A DNA stretch of 64,000 bases. It comes from Opisthorchis felineus (lineage: Eukaryota > Platyhelminthes > Trematoda > Opisthorchiida > Opisthorchiidae). A program made the position numbers and the translations under genes. Under the pieces are notes generated by a model, which saw only the letters and a program-made list of their open reading frames with translations, made no database searches and had not been told where the DNA came from. The number at the start of each line of letters is the position of its first letter. The first letter of the stretch is position 1. This document shows positions 23,291-35,218 of this stretch, piece after piece. The DNA lies in NCBI GenBank assembly GCA_004794785.1, contig SJOL01008829.1, positions 322,881-386,880 on the forward strand. Direction: 5' to 3'.

Positions 23291-23679
23291 TTCTTTACAA
23301 CCTGAGTGTATTTCTACCAGCTGGTCAACAGAACACTGAACCAAACATCTAGTTTGTTGCACATCTCCATTGCTCAGCCGATTATTCTTGTTCAAGGACC
23401 ACGCGAGTTTTTGATGGAAAATTTGTTATCTCACCCATTCCATCAATAAGTCAGCAGCCGGACTTCACAAATCTGTAAGTAAACGTGGTAATTTCCTGGA
23501 CAGAATGAAAGACTTTCAGAGACTTGCGCAAAATTTAGGACATTACATGGTAGGACATCTCTAAATTTGTAATTCACCTTTTGTATTTTAGGGAGTGAAA
23601 TTAACTTTCTGCATCCTATTGAAATTATCGCTATCAGCTTCCGCCCTGACTGTACTGAAAGCGGGTTCCCGGAGGACTA

Positions 23680-23970
23680 CTGCCGTGAAATCAGTCCCGA
23701 GAAGGTACAAGCTGCCGAGTCAGAGTTGGTGCTTGTTGTAAATCAAAAAGTCATCTATCCGCGAACTTTTCTACAAGAATTTGGTGGCATTTTAATTCAT
23801 ACAATCATACTCTCGGCAAAGGAGTAGTCACCGAAATTGGGAAACCCAAGTTCACAGTGCTTACTAACGAAGTTATCTGGTCCTACTTTGACGATTTCCT
23901 ATACACGTCGCAAAATATCAGTTTGTTTCTGAAACTCAGAGGAGGTTTCAAACCTAATAAAAGTTGACAA
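23680..23970 (+). mobile_element. Decayed Ty3/gypsy integrase C-terminal fragment
   Basis: Two frames must be joined. The first (about 23689-23800) reads EISPEKVQAAESELVLVVNQ and then KVIYPRTF, like the linker before the integrase C-terminal barrel (GDxVxxRxF). The second, shifted near 23800, reads LGKGVVTEIGKPKFTVLTNE and then VIWSYFDDFLYT, fitting the gypsy-type pattern WxxGxVxxxxGxxxYxVxxxxxxWxRHxDQL, with the RH pair lost. It ends in a stop at 23965. No reverse transcriptase, protease or LTRs were recognised nearby. The frameshift and lost motif residues mean a dead fragment. Assigned by pattern recall, not by search. Confidence 0.4.
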
Positions 23971-24275
23971 CTGTGCTCTGATCTATTGGTTGTGCGACGA
24001 ACTGGCAAGCACCCATTCATTCATAATCCGGGACTGATTCTAAGAATGTTTTTGTGTTTGTCTCTTGCGTGATACATGCTGGCTCCATTTGTCCCGGTGA
24101 CAAATCCAAGATACATAAATATTCCTAAAACAATCCGGTTTAAGCTACGCGTATCGGTGATCATCGGGGCGTGATGCACTGTCACGTATCCGAAGACGAA
24201 GCTGAACAATATCACCCCAAAATAGCACAATTTATGATCATAACAGGTTGCTACCTCGCTTTTCGTTAGTTAATC

Positions 24276-24500
24276 TTAGACTTTAAATTTACCGTCTCCA
24301 GTGAAACACTGTGCAGATAAACCTGTAATGATATTTTGGCCAGGGAAGTGTGACAACATAGATATGTTCGAACAGGATGGCGGCATCATTCTAGTCACTT
24401 CAACTTCAAATGAACAGATGGAACCAGGTTTGAGTGTTGCTGAACGAAACCAAATGTTCTGTGGCAAACCCAGTACTTTTCTCTTTCGATGTGTGAAAAC
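24276..24500 (-). CDS. Unrecognised protein-like open frame
   Basis: The minus strand is open for about 73 codons. It begins VFTHRKRKVLGLPQNIWF just after the donor-like sequence CTCAG|GTGAGT, has a middle part SATLKPGSICSFEVEVTRM and ends GLSAQCFTGDGKFKV. The opposite strand of the same segment is also open for 94 codons. The text reads like a conserved protein or a repeat-encoded peptide, but I cannot name it. The donor upstream has no compatible open exon. Confidence 0.22.
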   Translation of the reverse strand, partial: VFTHRKRKVLGLPQNIWFRSATLKPGSICSFEVEVTRMMPPSCSNISMLSHFPGQNIITGLSAQCFTGDGKFKV

Positions 24501-25747
24501 TCACCTGAGCTGGTGTTCGGTTGGGCTGTTGAACTACAGAATTTCATTGACCAACCAACTGATCACGATCAGAAGAGTTCAGTAGGCATGAATAAACAAA
24601 AGTCCATGATAAAAGCTCACAACTGTAGGTTTGCTGTAAAAGCACAAATGAATTTTGGTGTGATTAATTCCATCATTTTGTGTTCATCCAAGACGTCTAA
24701 CCAAAAACCGCCTCTTAAAAGATCAATTATGCCTGTTCTTCATTTCCAACCAGGCTGATTAAACCATTGAATTAATCCGTATTCTCATCCTCTCCAAGCT
24801 ACCATTTGTGATATAACTAGCTGAACATGTCTTGTGTGGGGAACGTTTGATTTTCAAGAATGCAAGACCATAAAATGATCGTTTGAAAGCTCAGTATTTG
24901 AGAACAGCTGCAATTCCACGTCGTGTTTTCCCAAGTATGAACAGCTGTGATCAGACAGTGAATCCATTTCGATCAGGTAGTAAAATTGAGATCAGTCTGT
25001 GATATAAATCTTTACAATGTGTTGGATTGTCTCGAAAGATAGGGTTCTTTTTGCTGTGCTAAAACAAGCAAGCTGAGATATGAAGTGTGCTTGGTGTTTA
25101 GTATTGTCACTTGTTGCCAGGTATGATTATTCTTGGATGTCTGAATAGGGAAGAGTGCGGAGTCTGCGGTTTTAAGACTTCGAGGCAACCGGCGATGTAA
25201 CAGCCCGCGTCAGATCATTGCAGAATGCATACAGCTGTAGTGACACTTGTTATTACTTTATTGTTCCAACAAGAAGGTGCACCGTGAGTTTCTTCGAGAT
25301 ATTTAACATTTTTGCCTTTCACTTGGTTTCTACTTCCTTAATAGAATCGATACTTCGGCCCGTTTTAGCTTTGTTAACAAGTTTCCGGGATTTTTAATAA
25401 TTCAGTCATATGTCTCGGGCTCCCTTTTCAGTCCGTTAAGAAAGTTGGACAAGGCTAGGACCAAATAAACAACTTAGCTACAGCAAACCTGATTGAGTTC
25501 TGAGCGTCTGCAGCGGTGGTGAACAATCATACTCTCACCGAAATGAAGCATCCACCTGGTGATGAAGCAAGAAGGCAGTTATTTGCCTGCTTGGTATGCG
25601 AATTAAGTTAGCTAATCTTTCAATTCAGAGGCCCCTCATCATTAGACCTTGCAGAAGAAGATCGACCCAACTATAAACACTGCAGGAAAGTTGACCCGCA
25701 CACCTTAGCAGGAAGTCCTGAAATTTCTCAATGATCCCTAGGATGAA
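24501..25747. other. No supported gene
   Basis: Short frames only; no repeat copy or splice pair worth calling. Confidence 0.4.
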
Positions 25748-25962
25748 CTAAAGTGATAAAGTCACAAATTGAGAGTGAAGCTGTTCGGCTTGGATGCAAC
25801 GCTGCATTTGGTTAACAGTTTGTCTCCTAGGCTCATCACCATGCTTCATCACCGTGATGGTGTATCGGTTGTCATTAGTTTTGCGCTTTAAGCTTCCTGT
25901 CCGCCCGTACTGAAGTTCAATAGTATTTGGTGCATTTAGCCGTGCCCATGATGGTGCACCGA
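25748..25962 (-). CDS. Candidate terminal exon or retroelement pol 3' end
   Basis: On the minus strand the acceptor TGCATTTTCATTTTAG leads into two bases plus 70 codons and a TAG stop. Notable segments are SLKRKTNDNRYTITVMKHGD and EPRRQTVNQMQRC. The pattern 'xYxIxxxxxGxxxRRQTVxxxRxxxC' is like the end of gypsy-type integrases (GPY/F module with RRxxVHxxRLK), but the GPY signature itself is not clear. It could equally be the last exon of an unrelated gene. It lies 1.8 kb from the gypsy fragment at 23.7 kb, on the opposite strand, so the two are not parts of one copy. Confidence 0.28.
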
Positions 25963-25990
25963 CTAAAATGAAAATGCATCTGTGATTCAT

Positions 25991-28900
25991 TGATAACTCT
26001 CCACGTAACTTTAGGTTGATTAAGGTCTGCTCACCAGTCCTAAGTGGGTTACTCGACTGCCTATGACCATCAGAATTACTTGTTAACAGACATAGCTTGT
26101 ACAGTTGATCATCTAGTTCTCTGACTCATATTACGTCAGATTCTAAATTCATGAAGATTTTGTGTTCACATCACTCTCGCATGATCAGCCTTCCTCCGGT
26201 CCCGTTGTAGATTGTCTGTATCGCACTGGTCACTGGGGCACCTTCCACTGAACCTGAAAACTGCCAGTTATTATAAAAACAAGCTGTCTATTAGTTAACC
26301 CTTCCGCAATTATTTTGATCTCTGTCAATAGATAAGGTGTACCTTACGATGTCAACTAGAAAAATCGCACTTCCGGAGCCATTGAGGAAGAGACCGAAAC
26401 ACTCAATATCAATTGTTCCGAAAACTAATGCTGCAATGAGTTACCAGATTGATGGGACAAGGACAAATTATGAACTTAATCATGCATTCCAACCTATGGC
26501 GTAGAAACGGTTTTCTTCTGCGTCGGTATAATGCTCATGAATTCTGCAGTATAATTCAGTTCGTGGCATTTTGGACCTTAAGGCGGCTTTGCGGTATAAA
26601 TAAGTAATGATACAGATAAGAAACGGTTTCATCCCTATCCCTATTCGATAACTTTCCGAAAAGATAACCAGCTTTCACTATACAAAGAAGTTGTTTTGTT
26701 CTCACACCTATATGCTTCTGCCATCATTCACTAGAATACCGGTTGAGACAGGTGAATATAGGTACGTCACTAGTCAATGTATTTTTTCACTAAACGCAGC
26801 AACCCCACATTTGTCAAGATCATTTAGCTGGATGACTTTTCCAAATTCTACAGCAGAGTGATTCGTGGATAAGGCTGGAAAACGTAAATGACAACTGTTC
26901 CGAAAAGACTGCATTGTTGCTAGTGAGATCATGTTACTATACCTGTTTTTTGCTTTTTATTGTTGGTCATCGTAACATTCTTGAATCAATTTCCCTTGGA
27001 ATGTTTCAGTTATTGAACAGATGTCCATTTCCATCCGCCGCCGGTTCAGCAGTGATGGAAAGCATCAGTAACACTAAGATTTCCATAGTGTTTTTATGTC
27101 CCTTCTAAATTTTAAACGTTTCTCAGGTCGATTTTCCCCACCAGACTCAGGACCCTCTGAGGAACATTCCGTCCATGCACATCATTTACGTTTTATATTA
27201 TTTCGGGGTGTATTTCAACCTACTTGTTTGGATGAACGAATGGATGATGGATGTAGTCACGACAGGGTAACAGTAACGCTGATTTACAAAAATTCAAGGG
27301 GTAACACAGCCCCTACTATTGTTCGGTCAGAACCAATATGTTATTAGTTTTCTTCACATCTGTGTCCATTTCTGTTGATAGCACAGCCGATGGATACAGA
27401 TTTGTACTACATGTCACATAATCCGTTTTCGTGAATTATTCACTACTGCCAGTTGAAAAACTCGGGTGTTCCCAAATAAGCAGAGAGTAAAAATGTTACC
27501 GGGGCGTCAAACGGTGCCAGCGGATCCATTCTACGTTTACCGGTTAACTGCAGATTTGTGAAAAACAAAGAACTTCTTTCACCATCAGTGACGTAGACAC
27601 TGAGCTTAACAACAGGCGTCATGCTATAAAGAACAAGGTTTGGGCGAGTGGGTTTTCTTTTGTTATTAAAGGCCTTGCCTCAAGTGGTAAACGCAATTAT
27701 CCTGAACGATGGAACGCCCTTGGCCAACGAACCATTGACTAAACATTATCAATGACTCCAGCAAAACGAGTGACCTCGGTTGCAATACATGGGCAGAAAT
27801 CTCTCGAACACTCGTCAGTCAGTACCAATAGACTCAGATTGGTGTCCCTATAATAGATTTGCCCGAAGGATTACCTCATTGAGCTACTGACAGGCCAAAG
27901 AGCACTTGTTTATTTTCCTTTCACAAACTATAGAGCCTATGAAATGAACTGAAACTAGATTTAAAAGCTATTTTCATTCAAAACACCAAATCTTCTTGTC
28001 CACTTCATCAAATCCTAAGAAGACATAACTGACATATTGCTAATTACGTCTTCAAACGGTCTTGATGCAATTTTGTTGTCTTTGGGCTTGCTGCCTAAGA
28101 ACTTATTTCACCGAAGAAATTGCAAACCGTATGCCTGAATTCGTAGTGCTCACATCGCAAACTGCACATTATTCTGAACAAATGCGTGATCTAACGTGAA
28201 GAGAAAATAATCTGCCCTTAAGTCGTTACTTGTTGGGCTTCCCACCCCATGCGCTATATGTGACAAAAGGATTGTACCCACTGCACGGTGCAACCTTGTA
28301 CTGCTGGGTTTTAAATAGTTATGGCTAAACGGAAATCTGATCTGTTGCCAAGTTAGAAGGGAGATCTTTGTTGTATCATCACATTTTTTATCTAAAACAG
28401 TTACATGGCTCGTTCAAGTTACCAGCTGTCAGACAACCGACCCTTTGGCAATTACCCCTCCTCAGATAGTTCTCGCAGTTTCTTTAGCTGATCGGTTTTG
28501 AAAATATATAGCCTGTACTAACGCTCTGCCCAAAGTGAATGTCCGAACATTCCGATATGTCTGCTGTGGGACTAAGTTTCATCCAAACCGTTTGCGTAGA
28601 CAACTAGATGTCGGGACGCGCCACGCACGTGTGAGTCCATATTCCTGGTACCGAACCAGTGTCAACAATCAGTAGTTTAGTAAGTGTTCTCTGAACTAAG
28701 TTCAAAGGAGTTGGATGACCTAAAACGCTGAGATTTTGGTTCATAATGGTAGTGCTCTGGAAAGAAATTTGATAAAGTAAATAAAACTTTATTGTTGCTA
28801 AGATCAAACCTGTGTAGACGAAGTGTCTCTCTGTTTGTTATATACGTTTACTGTACCGTCAGCATTTGAAATAGTATTTGCCTCATGGGTTCATATTCGA

Positions 28901-29822
28901 CTTCAAGCATCAGCTTAACAGCGCTTTTAATTCGCAGCCGGTTTGTGACAAGGAATTTACGCTTTACGGCCTGTTCACTGAATCAAGACTCTAGAACTCC
29001 AATGCTATGTAGTGTGCCTGTAAAGTCAGTGGACTTCTTCGAGCGCTAAAGTGCCCTTCTTATGTAGGAATGACAGCTCGTAATTCATAAAAGAGCATGA
29101 TCAGACAGACACATTGCTTCGTCACGAACCACAATAAAAAACTCGGGCAGTGTTATGTTTTGAAATTTTTTTGGAGGTGCGCCTTTAAATTTATGCTACT
29201 TTGTAGGGTTTAAGCGTAGATCTACGTTTTCGCAATTGTCACGATAACTGTTTTTTTTTGCGTTGCTTTAACTTCATTGGATATGCCTAGGCTGAAGAAA
29301 CATGATTGGATCGGGCTCGATCATCCAGGGATCAGGTATCCCGGGGAACAGTGCAGTTATTTTGAAACCAGATTTTAAAAAACAGATTGGAAGATTCAGT
29401 ATGGTAAACTACATTCTGGTCAGTAGTCACATGCCGTTAATTATTGACTCAGCGCAATACCACGGCTGGATGTAAACACCCTAATTGAAATGTATCCAGC
29501 GTGTATGTTTGTCACCCAGTGACAGGAAGAACTCGCCCAAATAAATACCATCTAAATCTTAAAAATATATATCTTCTTAACCTCGTGTCATCATTTGGAG
29601 CTACAGCTGCGGTTCATATTTGCTTAGAAAGTTAGTTCCCCTGTACATTTCCTTAAAGCAGAGGTATCAGGAGTGTGTTAGAAGTTCCTTTCGCAGATAT
29701 CTTTCTGGGACAGAGCTTCTGTTTTGTATGCTAGCAGCCAGCGCATAGATTGTCACATGTTTTCATTTCCGGTTTCTTAATCTTTTATTGGTGGTAAGAA
29801 ACGCAAATACCGCCGTACTTAC
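25991..29822. other. No supported gene
   Basis: Several 60-80 codon frames (for example 27096-27347 on +) without motifs or paired splice sites. No repeat family members seen. Confidence 0.45.
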
Positions 29823-29915
29823 AGCTTCTCGGCTTGTTACAAAAACCGGAGCCATACATACATGACTCAGTAAAAATGTTCCAAAAACTCTTGCAAGGGA
29901 ATTAACACCGGGTAG
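29823..29915 (-). CDS. Candidate internal exon, unknown product
   Basis: On the minus strand, acceptor AAAATGTGTTAG and donor AGCT|GTAAGT enclose exactly 31 codons with phase 0 at both ends. The peptide begins LPGVNSLARVFG, continues TFLLSHVCMAPVFV and ends TSREA. The middle is hydrophobic enough for a membrane helix. The acceptor lacks a good pyrimidine tract, which lowers confidence. No family recognised. Confidence 0.25.
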
Positions 29916-31469
29916 CTAACACATTTTAATATACTGCTGAAGGCTTAAGTGCTGCTCAACGTTTACTCCACAGAATTAAGGGAACACCCGCTCGCTTTTA
30001 GATTTCGCGTTGAATAAGTTAACAAATTTGATGAGAATCTGCACTATTCACTTACCTTTTTGCCCCACTTATTGAAAAGCTCTATGTGAATAATATGAGT
30101 ATTTATGCGAGTTGAATGGTGCCCTATTTATATGAAGGCCTATATGGGACAAATTCAGAAAAGCTTATCTTTTGCGATTGTGTCCTAGGCTAAATTCGAT
30201 TTTTTTCCTAAAAACCGGTAAGTAACTATTACTTTTGACTCACTTTAGTTGAGTGATCGTTCTCTACGCAATCAGCATAGGCTTTGTTAGCTGAAAGGAT
30301 AACTGATGAGAGTTTTTTGTCCCCTAAATTGGTTTCAAGCAAAGATTTTAAGGCACACTGTCTCTACCGTAGTGGTACTATGATCCATCAAGTAGTTTCT
30401 TTGCTAGAATCAGAGTCGTCCTGGTAGATGAACGTTCAATCCTTTTTTGACGCTCTAGAGCCTTTTATAATCCACTCAAATTCCACAGCATTCAAATCAA
30501 TTATCAAGAAATAAGGCCACGTTTCGGCTGTGCCCCGTTCATTCTAAGCAGTCTGGGGTATCAATTCAGACATCTCACTGATGACAACAATTGTTTGGCA
30601 GTTCGTCCAGCTTTCCATTTCGTGGTAGAGGTACATAAACGCGTGGAAGCCACTGCAAAATGATGACGTTTTTGACAGATAAATCGGTCTATTCGAAAGG
30701 AAGGCACGTGACAGAGAGCATCTGCAATGAAACGCTGGTGTCGAAGAAAAACCGGTTCGAGGAGTTCCGCCTTTGATTTGCGTGGCACGGTTTCGTACTG
30801 CAGTTCAATGGCTGGGGATCATCAAAAGTCGTCAACGAACAGGCATGCACTACATTCCGATGCTACGGCAGGACCAAGAAAGAAACACAACATACATTTT
30901 AATTATGGGACACAACGAGCGAGTACTGAATTTGATTGCCAAATGGGTCGCAGCTCCGCCTGTACTTTTAAGCGCTAAACATCGTTAAACAATGAAACAC
31001 TGACCTGAATTTTGCTATATTTGCTGCTATTTCGAATACTTTCAACGTCAATACTAGGAAACAAAGATGGATCGGTTCCATTGCTCCATTCACTAACGAG
31101 CTCCATTGGAGAGGATTAATCGCTCGAAGCTCCTCTTTGATAAACTATAACGAATTCTGAATGTTTTTATTATGTAACGCCTATGGGCATTAAAATATTT
31201 ACCGGATAGAGGGATAGCCCATCTGAACAGCAGGGAGCGGTAACAAATCACGAGAATAGCTATTAACAATCCGGCAAAACGGTTATGTACTAGATATCTC
31301 AGTCTGACCAGTCTTTGTAATTAGCTCAGGCGACAAATTGTGCTGGTACATTCAGAGGTGACGCGTGAACTAACGGTGACTGAGGTAGTTGTTTGCTGCA
31401 CCTAATGCGCAATTTAGGGTAAATGGGGACTTTCAAAGGGTGAAAACCATAGATGAATTGTTTCCTTAG
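29916..31469. other. No supported gene
   Basis: A minus-strand donor AAAAG|GTAAGTG near 30052 follows about 24 open codons ending IELFNKWGKK, without a good acceptor. Around 30561-30988 three frames on both strands are open together, so none can be preferred. Confidence 0.4.
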
Positions 31470-31553
31470 TTAACCTATCCAAGTGAAGCCCTTGTAAGTG
31501 TATTAAATGAATTCTTTGATTTGGCGTTAATTCTTGATCGTTATTTCGTCAAG
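31470..31553 (+). CDS. Candidate internal exon; possible GPCR helix 3 / DRY segment
   Basis: The acceptor GAATTGTTTCCTTAG and the donor GTCAAG|GTGAGT bracket 28 open codons with phase 0 at both ends. The peptide opens LTYPSEALVSVLN and ends EFFDLALILDRYFVK. The DRY tripeptide after a hydrophobic run, with the intron just after it, resembles the end of transmembrane helix 3 in class A receptors. The gene order fits too: same strand and 6.8 kb upstream of the helix-6 exon at 38310. But the rest of helix 3, including its usual cysteine, does not match well, and a tripeptide is weak evidence. Real exon: uncertain. Receptor exon: a guess. Confidence 0.3.
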
Positions 31554-34500
31554 GTGAGTAACTTTTATACTATTCCCGTTTTACCTCAAAAAAGGCTTGC
31601 GATTCTTTTGGGCTCACAGTGGCCAGTGGTTGTGCAAGGCGAAAACCGGTATGACCGTTTTATTTAGTTCACCCAATTAGGATAGACAGATATTTTGGCC
31701 ATGTATGTTTAGTACCGCGTGTAGCGCGCGCAAATTTTATCTGCACCCGTCTTGTTCGAATTACGGTAGTTAGGCGCTACCGTTCGGCATGAGTGACACT
31801 GGCACATGTTAACCAATTTGTGTAGGAATTCGAAGTCTAATCTATTTGATGAGAATATCGAGTACTTTGTCAGTTCGCGTACTACCCCATCACTGTTGCC
31901 GTCCACACACTTGTTTGATACCATCCCGTACCGGCAACTAGAGCTCCAGAACAGCGGTGAGTAACACTGGCTTGGCATGAGAGGAAATATGAAAAATCTT
32001 GATTAGGATACAACATTGTGCACCCTAAACTGATAACCGGCTGACCACGGGATTAAGTCACTTGATTAGACCAATGTAATCAGCACTAACTTCTCTAAGT
32101 CGGGGACCAATATTAGGGTCGGTCATAATATAGCTGACTTGGTGATTAACGGGATGGAAACGTTCACTGACGGAAATATAAAAGAGTAAGTGGTTGAGAT
32201 AACATCCGAAACTTGTTGCAAATAAGCTCATAGAAACCAGAAAACATTGGTACGTTAGGTACCGTAAACCAGCCGCCAGTGGTGGTTTGAGCGAAATCAC
32301 CATTCAGAATGAATAACACAATATGCCTAAAGAAACTCCCCAGGTCAGGTCTAGATGTTTTGTTATTTGCTGTGAACCCAGAATTTGTCAAGTTATTTTA
32401 GAGTTTATTTAACACTAATTTTCCATTGCAAACCTCTGCCAAACCATAATTTACTTACCCCCTTTACACTCCCCCAAAACAGCTCCAGCTCGCCGACAAA
32501 TCACACGCTTCGCTGCTCATTTGCCCTCCTAGATGAGCAAAATGGATTGCATGGTTTGCAGCTTTTTCGCCATTACTCTATCTCCTACGTTTCCGCTTTG
32601 TTCAAAAACCATATTTTTCATAAATCAAATCAGGAAGTTCACGGGTAGAGGAGTTCATATGTGTGGCGTTTGGACAAATGGGGTGGACAGTAAAAGAATT
32701 AGGATAACTGTTATAAACATGTTGAAATAAATTCGGTTAAAGGGAGCATTTCAGGTATTTGAAACTGTTCTTACAGCGGAAGTGCCGAAACTAACTCCAA
32801 GCTGGCAGCAACTTTTATTAAGCAACTTTCGGTAAACAAGCCATAAATGAGGCCACAAGCGCATCGGTGTAAAAGTGATCGATTATGACACTGTACTTCT
32901 CTTTGATGCTAGTATCCTTTAAACGGACTCAGTGGAATGCCCCATCAGCTATCAGAACGAACACAACGAATCATTTTTGACGGGTTTATCAACTGGTCCG
33001 CACACATGAGAACAAATAGGTAGCAAAGAGGTAGGCAGGAATACGGAAAAGAATATATAGTTACATCAAAAAGAGGGTGTGTGGCGAAGACAGTATTCTC
33101 CATTTATGTTAGTCTTTAACCTGCTTATAATGCCATTGTGAATATCATTTTTCGTGACCTGTGGCCATGGAAACTGTAATGTCTGTACATACTAGTCTTG
33201 CTTGCACAATGCTAGGTAGGAGGTTGTATGCTTGTAGATTCTACTGTCTGCATAATTACTATTGGTGTGCTGGGAAACGGTGCGGGCTTTTAGGGCTTCT
33301 TAACGTCTATATGGTACCCGGTTTCTACAAGGTGTGTCATTGTGAAGCTAGATGTGCTGCTTATTGTTGTATTCCCCAAAAAGTATGGGCGGTTTCCGAA
33401 GATTCTTTTTGAATGTTGCCTCTGCTTTTTACCGAGATATTCTTGTCCAGGGATACATGACGAAGTGTGCAGACCCCCTGGGCCCGTCTTTAGATCTTTA
33501 CTCTTATTCTAAAATTAGTCTACAGAGTCCCGTAAGTTCTTGCGTTCTCCTCTGTCTGTCCGTCTGTCGGCTTTCTCATTATATATATACATATATTAAC
33601 AAATTTGTTCGCTTTTTAATATTTCCACAATTTTACCGGCCAGCTGATTATTTTGTCTAAACTGATTGCTATACCCAACGTTTTGGTGTTTTAAAAACAC
33701 TCGACAATTCAATTGTTTTCCATGTTGGGCAGGAAGCATCTTCACAGCTTTCTAGGAGACCATCAGGTCCTGGATGTTTTATGGTGTCAGCCTCAATTAC
33801 CGTAACTTATCCTGAAGTATGAAGAGTGACGTTATCTAGTTGATTAACTATGATTTGGATCTAATGTTTATCTAATCAGCAGAATCTTATTGCAATGGAA
33901 AACAGGTCAGAGGTTTAAGGTATCTGCATACATCCGGCTTGATGAGTATAAGCATTGCGTACTCGTGTAGCCACCTTTTGTGGCAACTAAACTGGCGCAA
34001 GTTTGGGCGATCGCCATGCGATTTCTGAAACTGTTGGCTAGTAATCTGGGTGCTCGTGCGTGTTTTCATTTTAGAGAGATCCAGGGCTATGTGGACTCTA
34101 AAACTATTGTAAACGAGGTAGCTAAATTCCAAATGTGTAGCCTGCTGAAGGCGCTGTGTTTCTCCGTACAATTTTTCTCCATCTACACACTACAGAAAAC
34201 TCACTGTGCTATGTCAAACCTAATGAGTGTCAAGCAATCTGAATAGGTTTTTATGTGCTGCAAATTATCGGATGCCTGTTATTTTTCCTGGAGATTTCTC
34301 CGAAATTTCTGAACTTTTTGTAATGTACCATCGGTCATGCGTCACTTAAATCTGCCACGTATAACAGTGATTCTGAGTAACAGCTCGTTCAGGTGTTCCT
34401 GGTAAGAAAGTTGTTACTTATTGGGTTTTAGTTGACAAAATGCAGTGCTACGTTAGCACGATCATGCTTCTGTTCTCGTGAATCGCCTAGGGATATAACT

Positions 34501-35058
34501 GTTCTGTTCCTTATCTGTGTTTCACTTCCCTAGCATCCCTTTGGTTGTCTCATTTAGGTTGACCTGAGCCTAAGGCGAATTCTGTAATTTTTTCAACTCA
34601 CAATCTGTAGTGGGCTGATCCCTACAGGGATGAAAAAAATGCCTTTGGAGAATTCTTTCCACATCACAGGAAAAAGTAGCCGGTACAAGCTGAAAGTAAA
34701 ATCACCGTGCACCCTGGGATATGTTTTGAAACATAAGCACTACAAACTGCAACTCTCACATCCAAGCTAGATGTCCTTCCCCAGCAGAATGTTTGTTCAT
34801 GTACGGAGAAAGGATATGATACAGTTTTGTGTACATATCTGCGGCGGATCATCAAATCAGTCAGATACCGACGAACATGATGAGCTTACTTCTGTTTACA
34901 ATTCTCAGGGCATTATGCTGATGTTTTAGCACTAAAATGGTGTTCAAATATTCCACAACATTTTTCTAAAATAGCCGGTTTTATGACCCATTGCAATGGC
35001 AGATGTAAGTGAAGGGTACAGTGTTACTAAATACGAATGACAATTTCACCATCTTCAG
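31554..35058. other. No supported gene
   Basis: Open frames at 32385-32730 and 33161-33660 (+) lack consistent splice pairs. The segment near 33230-33291 reads CIITIGVLGNG and stops at once; see the rejected list. Confidence 0.4.
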
Positions 35059-35218
35059 TACCGATGCTAAACTTCACAAACGACAGCTTCAGCCGAAAGT
35101 CATTCGATCTTTCTTTCGTTTGCAAAGGGTGATATCAGTGGCTAAAGAAGCCATGAGCATCTTACCAGAGATGAAGCAGTGTTACGAGGTCGTAAACGGC
35201 TTACGCATACAAGTATAA
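35059..35218 (+). CDS. Candidate terminal exon, unknown product
   Basis: After the acceptor CAATTTCACCATCTTCAG one base and 52 codons are open to TAA at 35216-35218. The peptide begins TDAKLHKRQLQPKVIRSFF and ends KQCYEVVNGLRIQV. It is rich in K and R and reads like a soluble helical segment. No AATAAA is seen close downstream, and an alternative donor GAG|GTCGTA is poor. Unrecognised; it sits between the two possible receptor exons on the same strand, but nothing ties it to them. Confidence 0.25.

Noticed and set aside
33230..33300. CIITIGVLGNG as GPCR transmembrane helix 1 (GxxGN)
   Set aside because: The frame stops eight bases later with no donor, and its position downstream of the DRY-like exon is the wrong order for one receptor gene.
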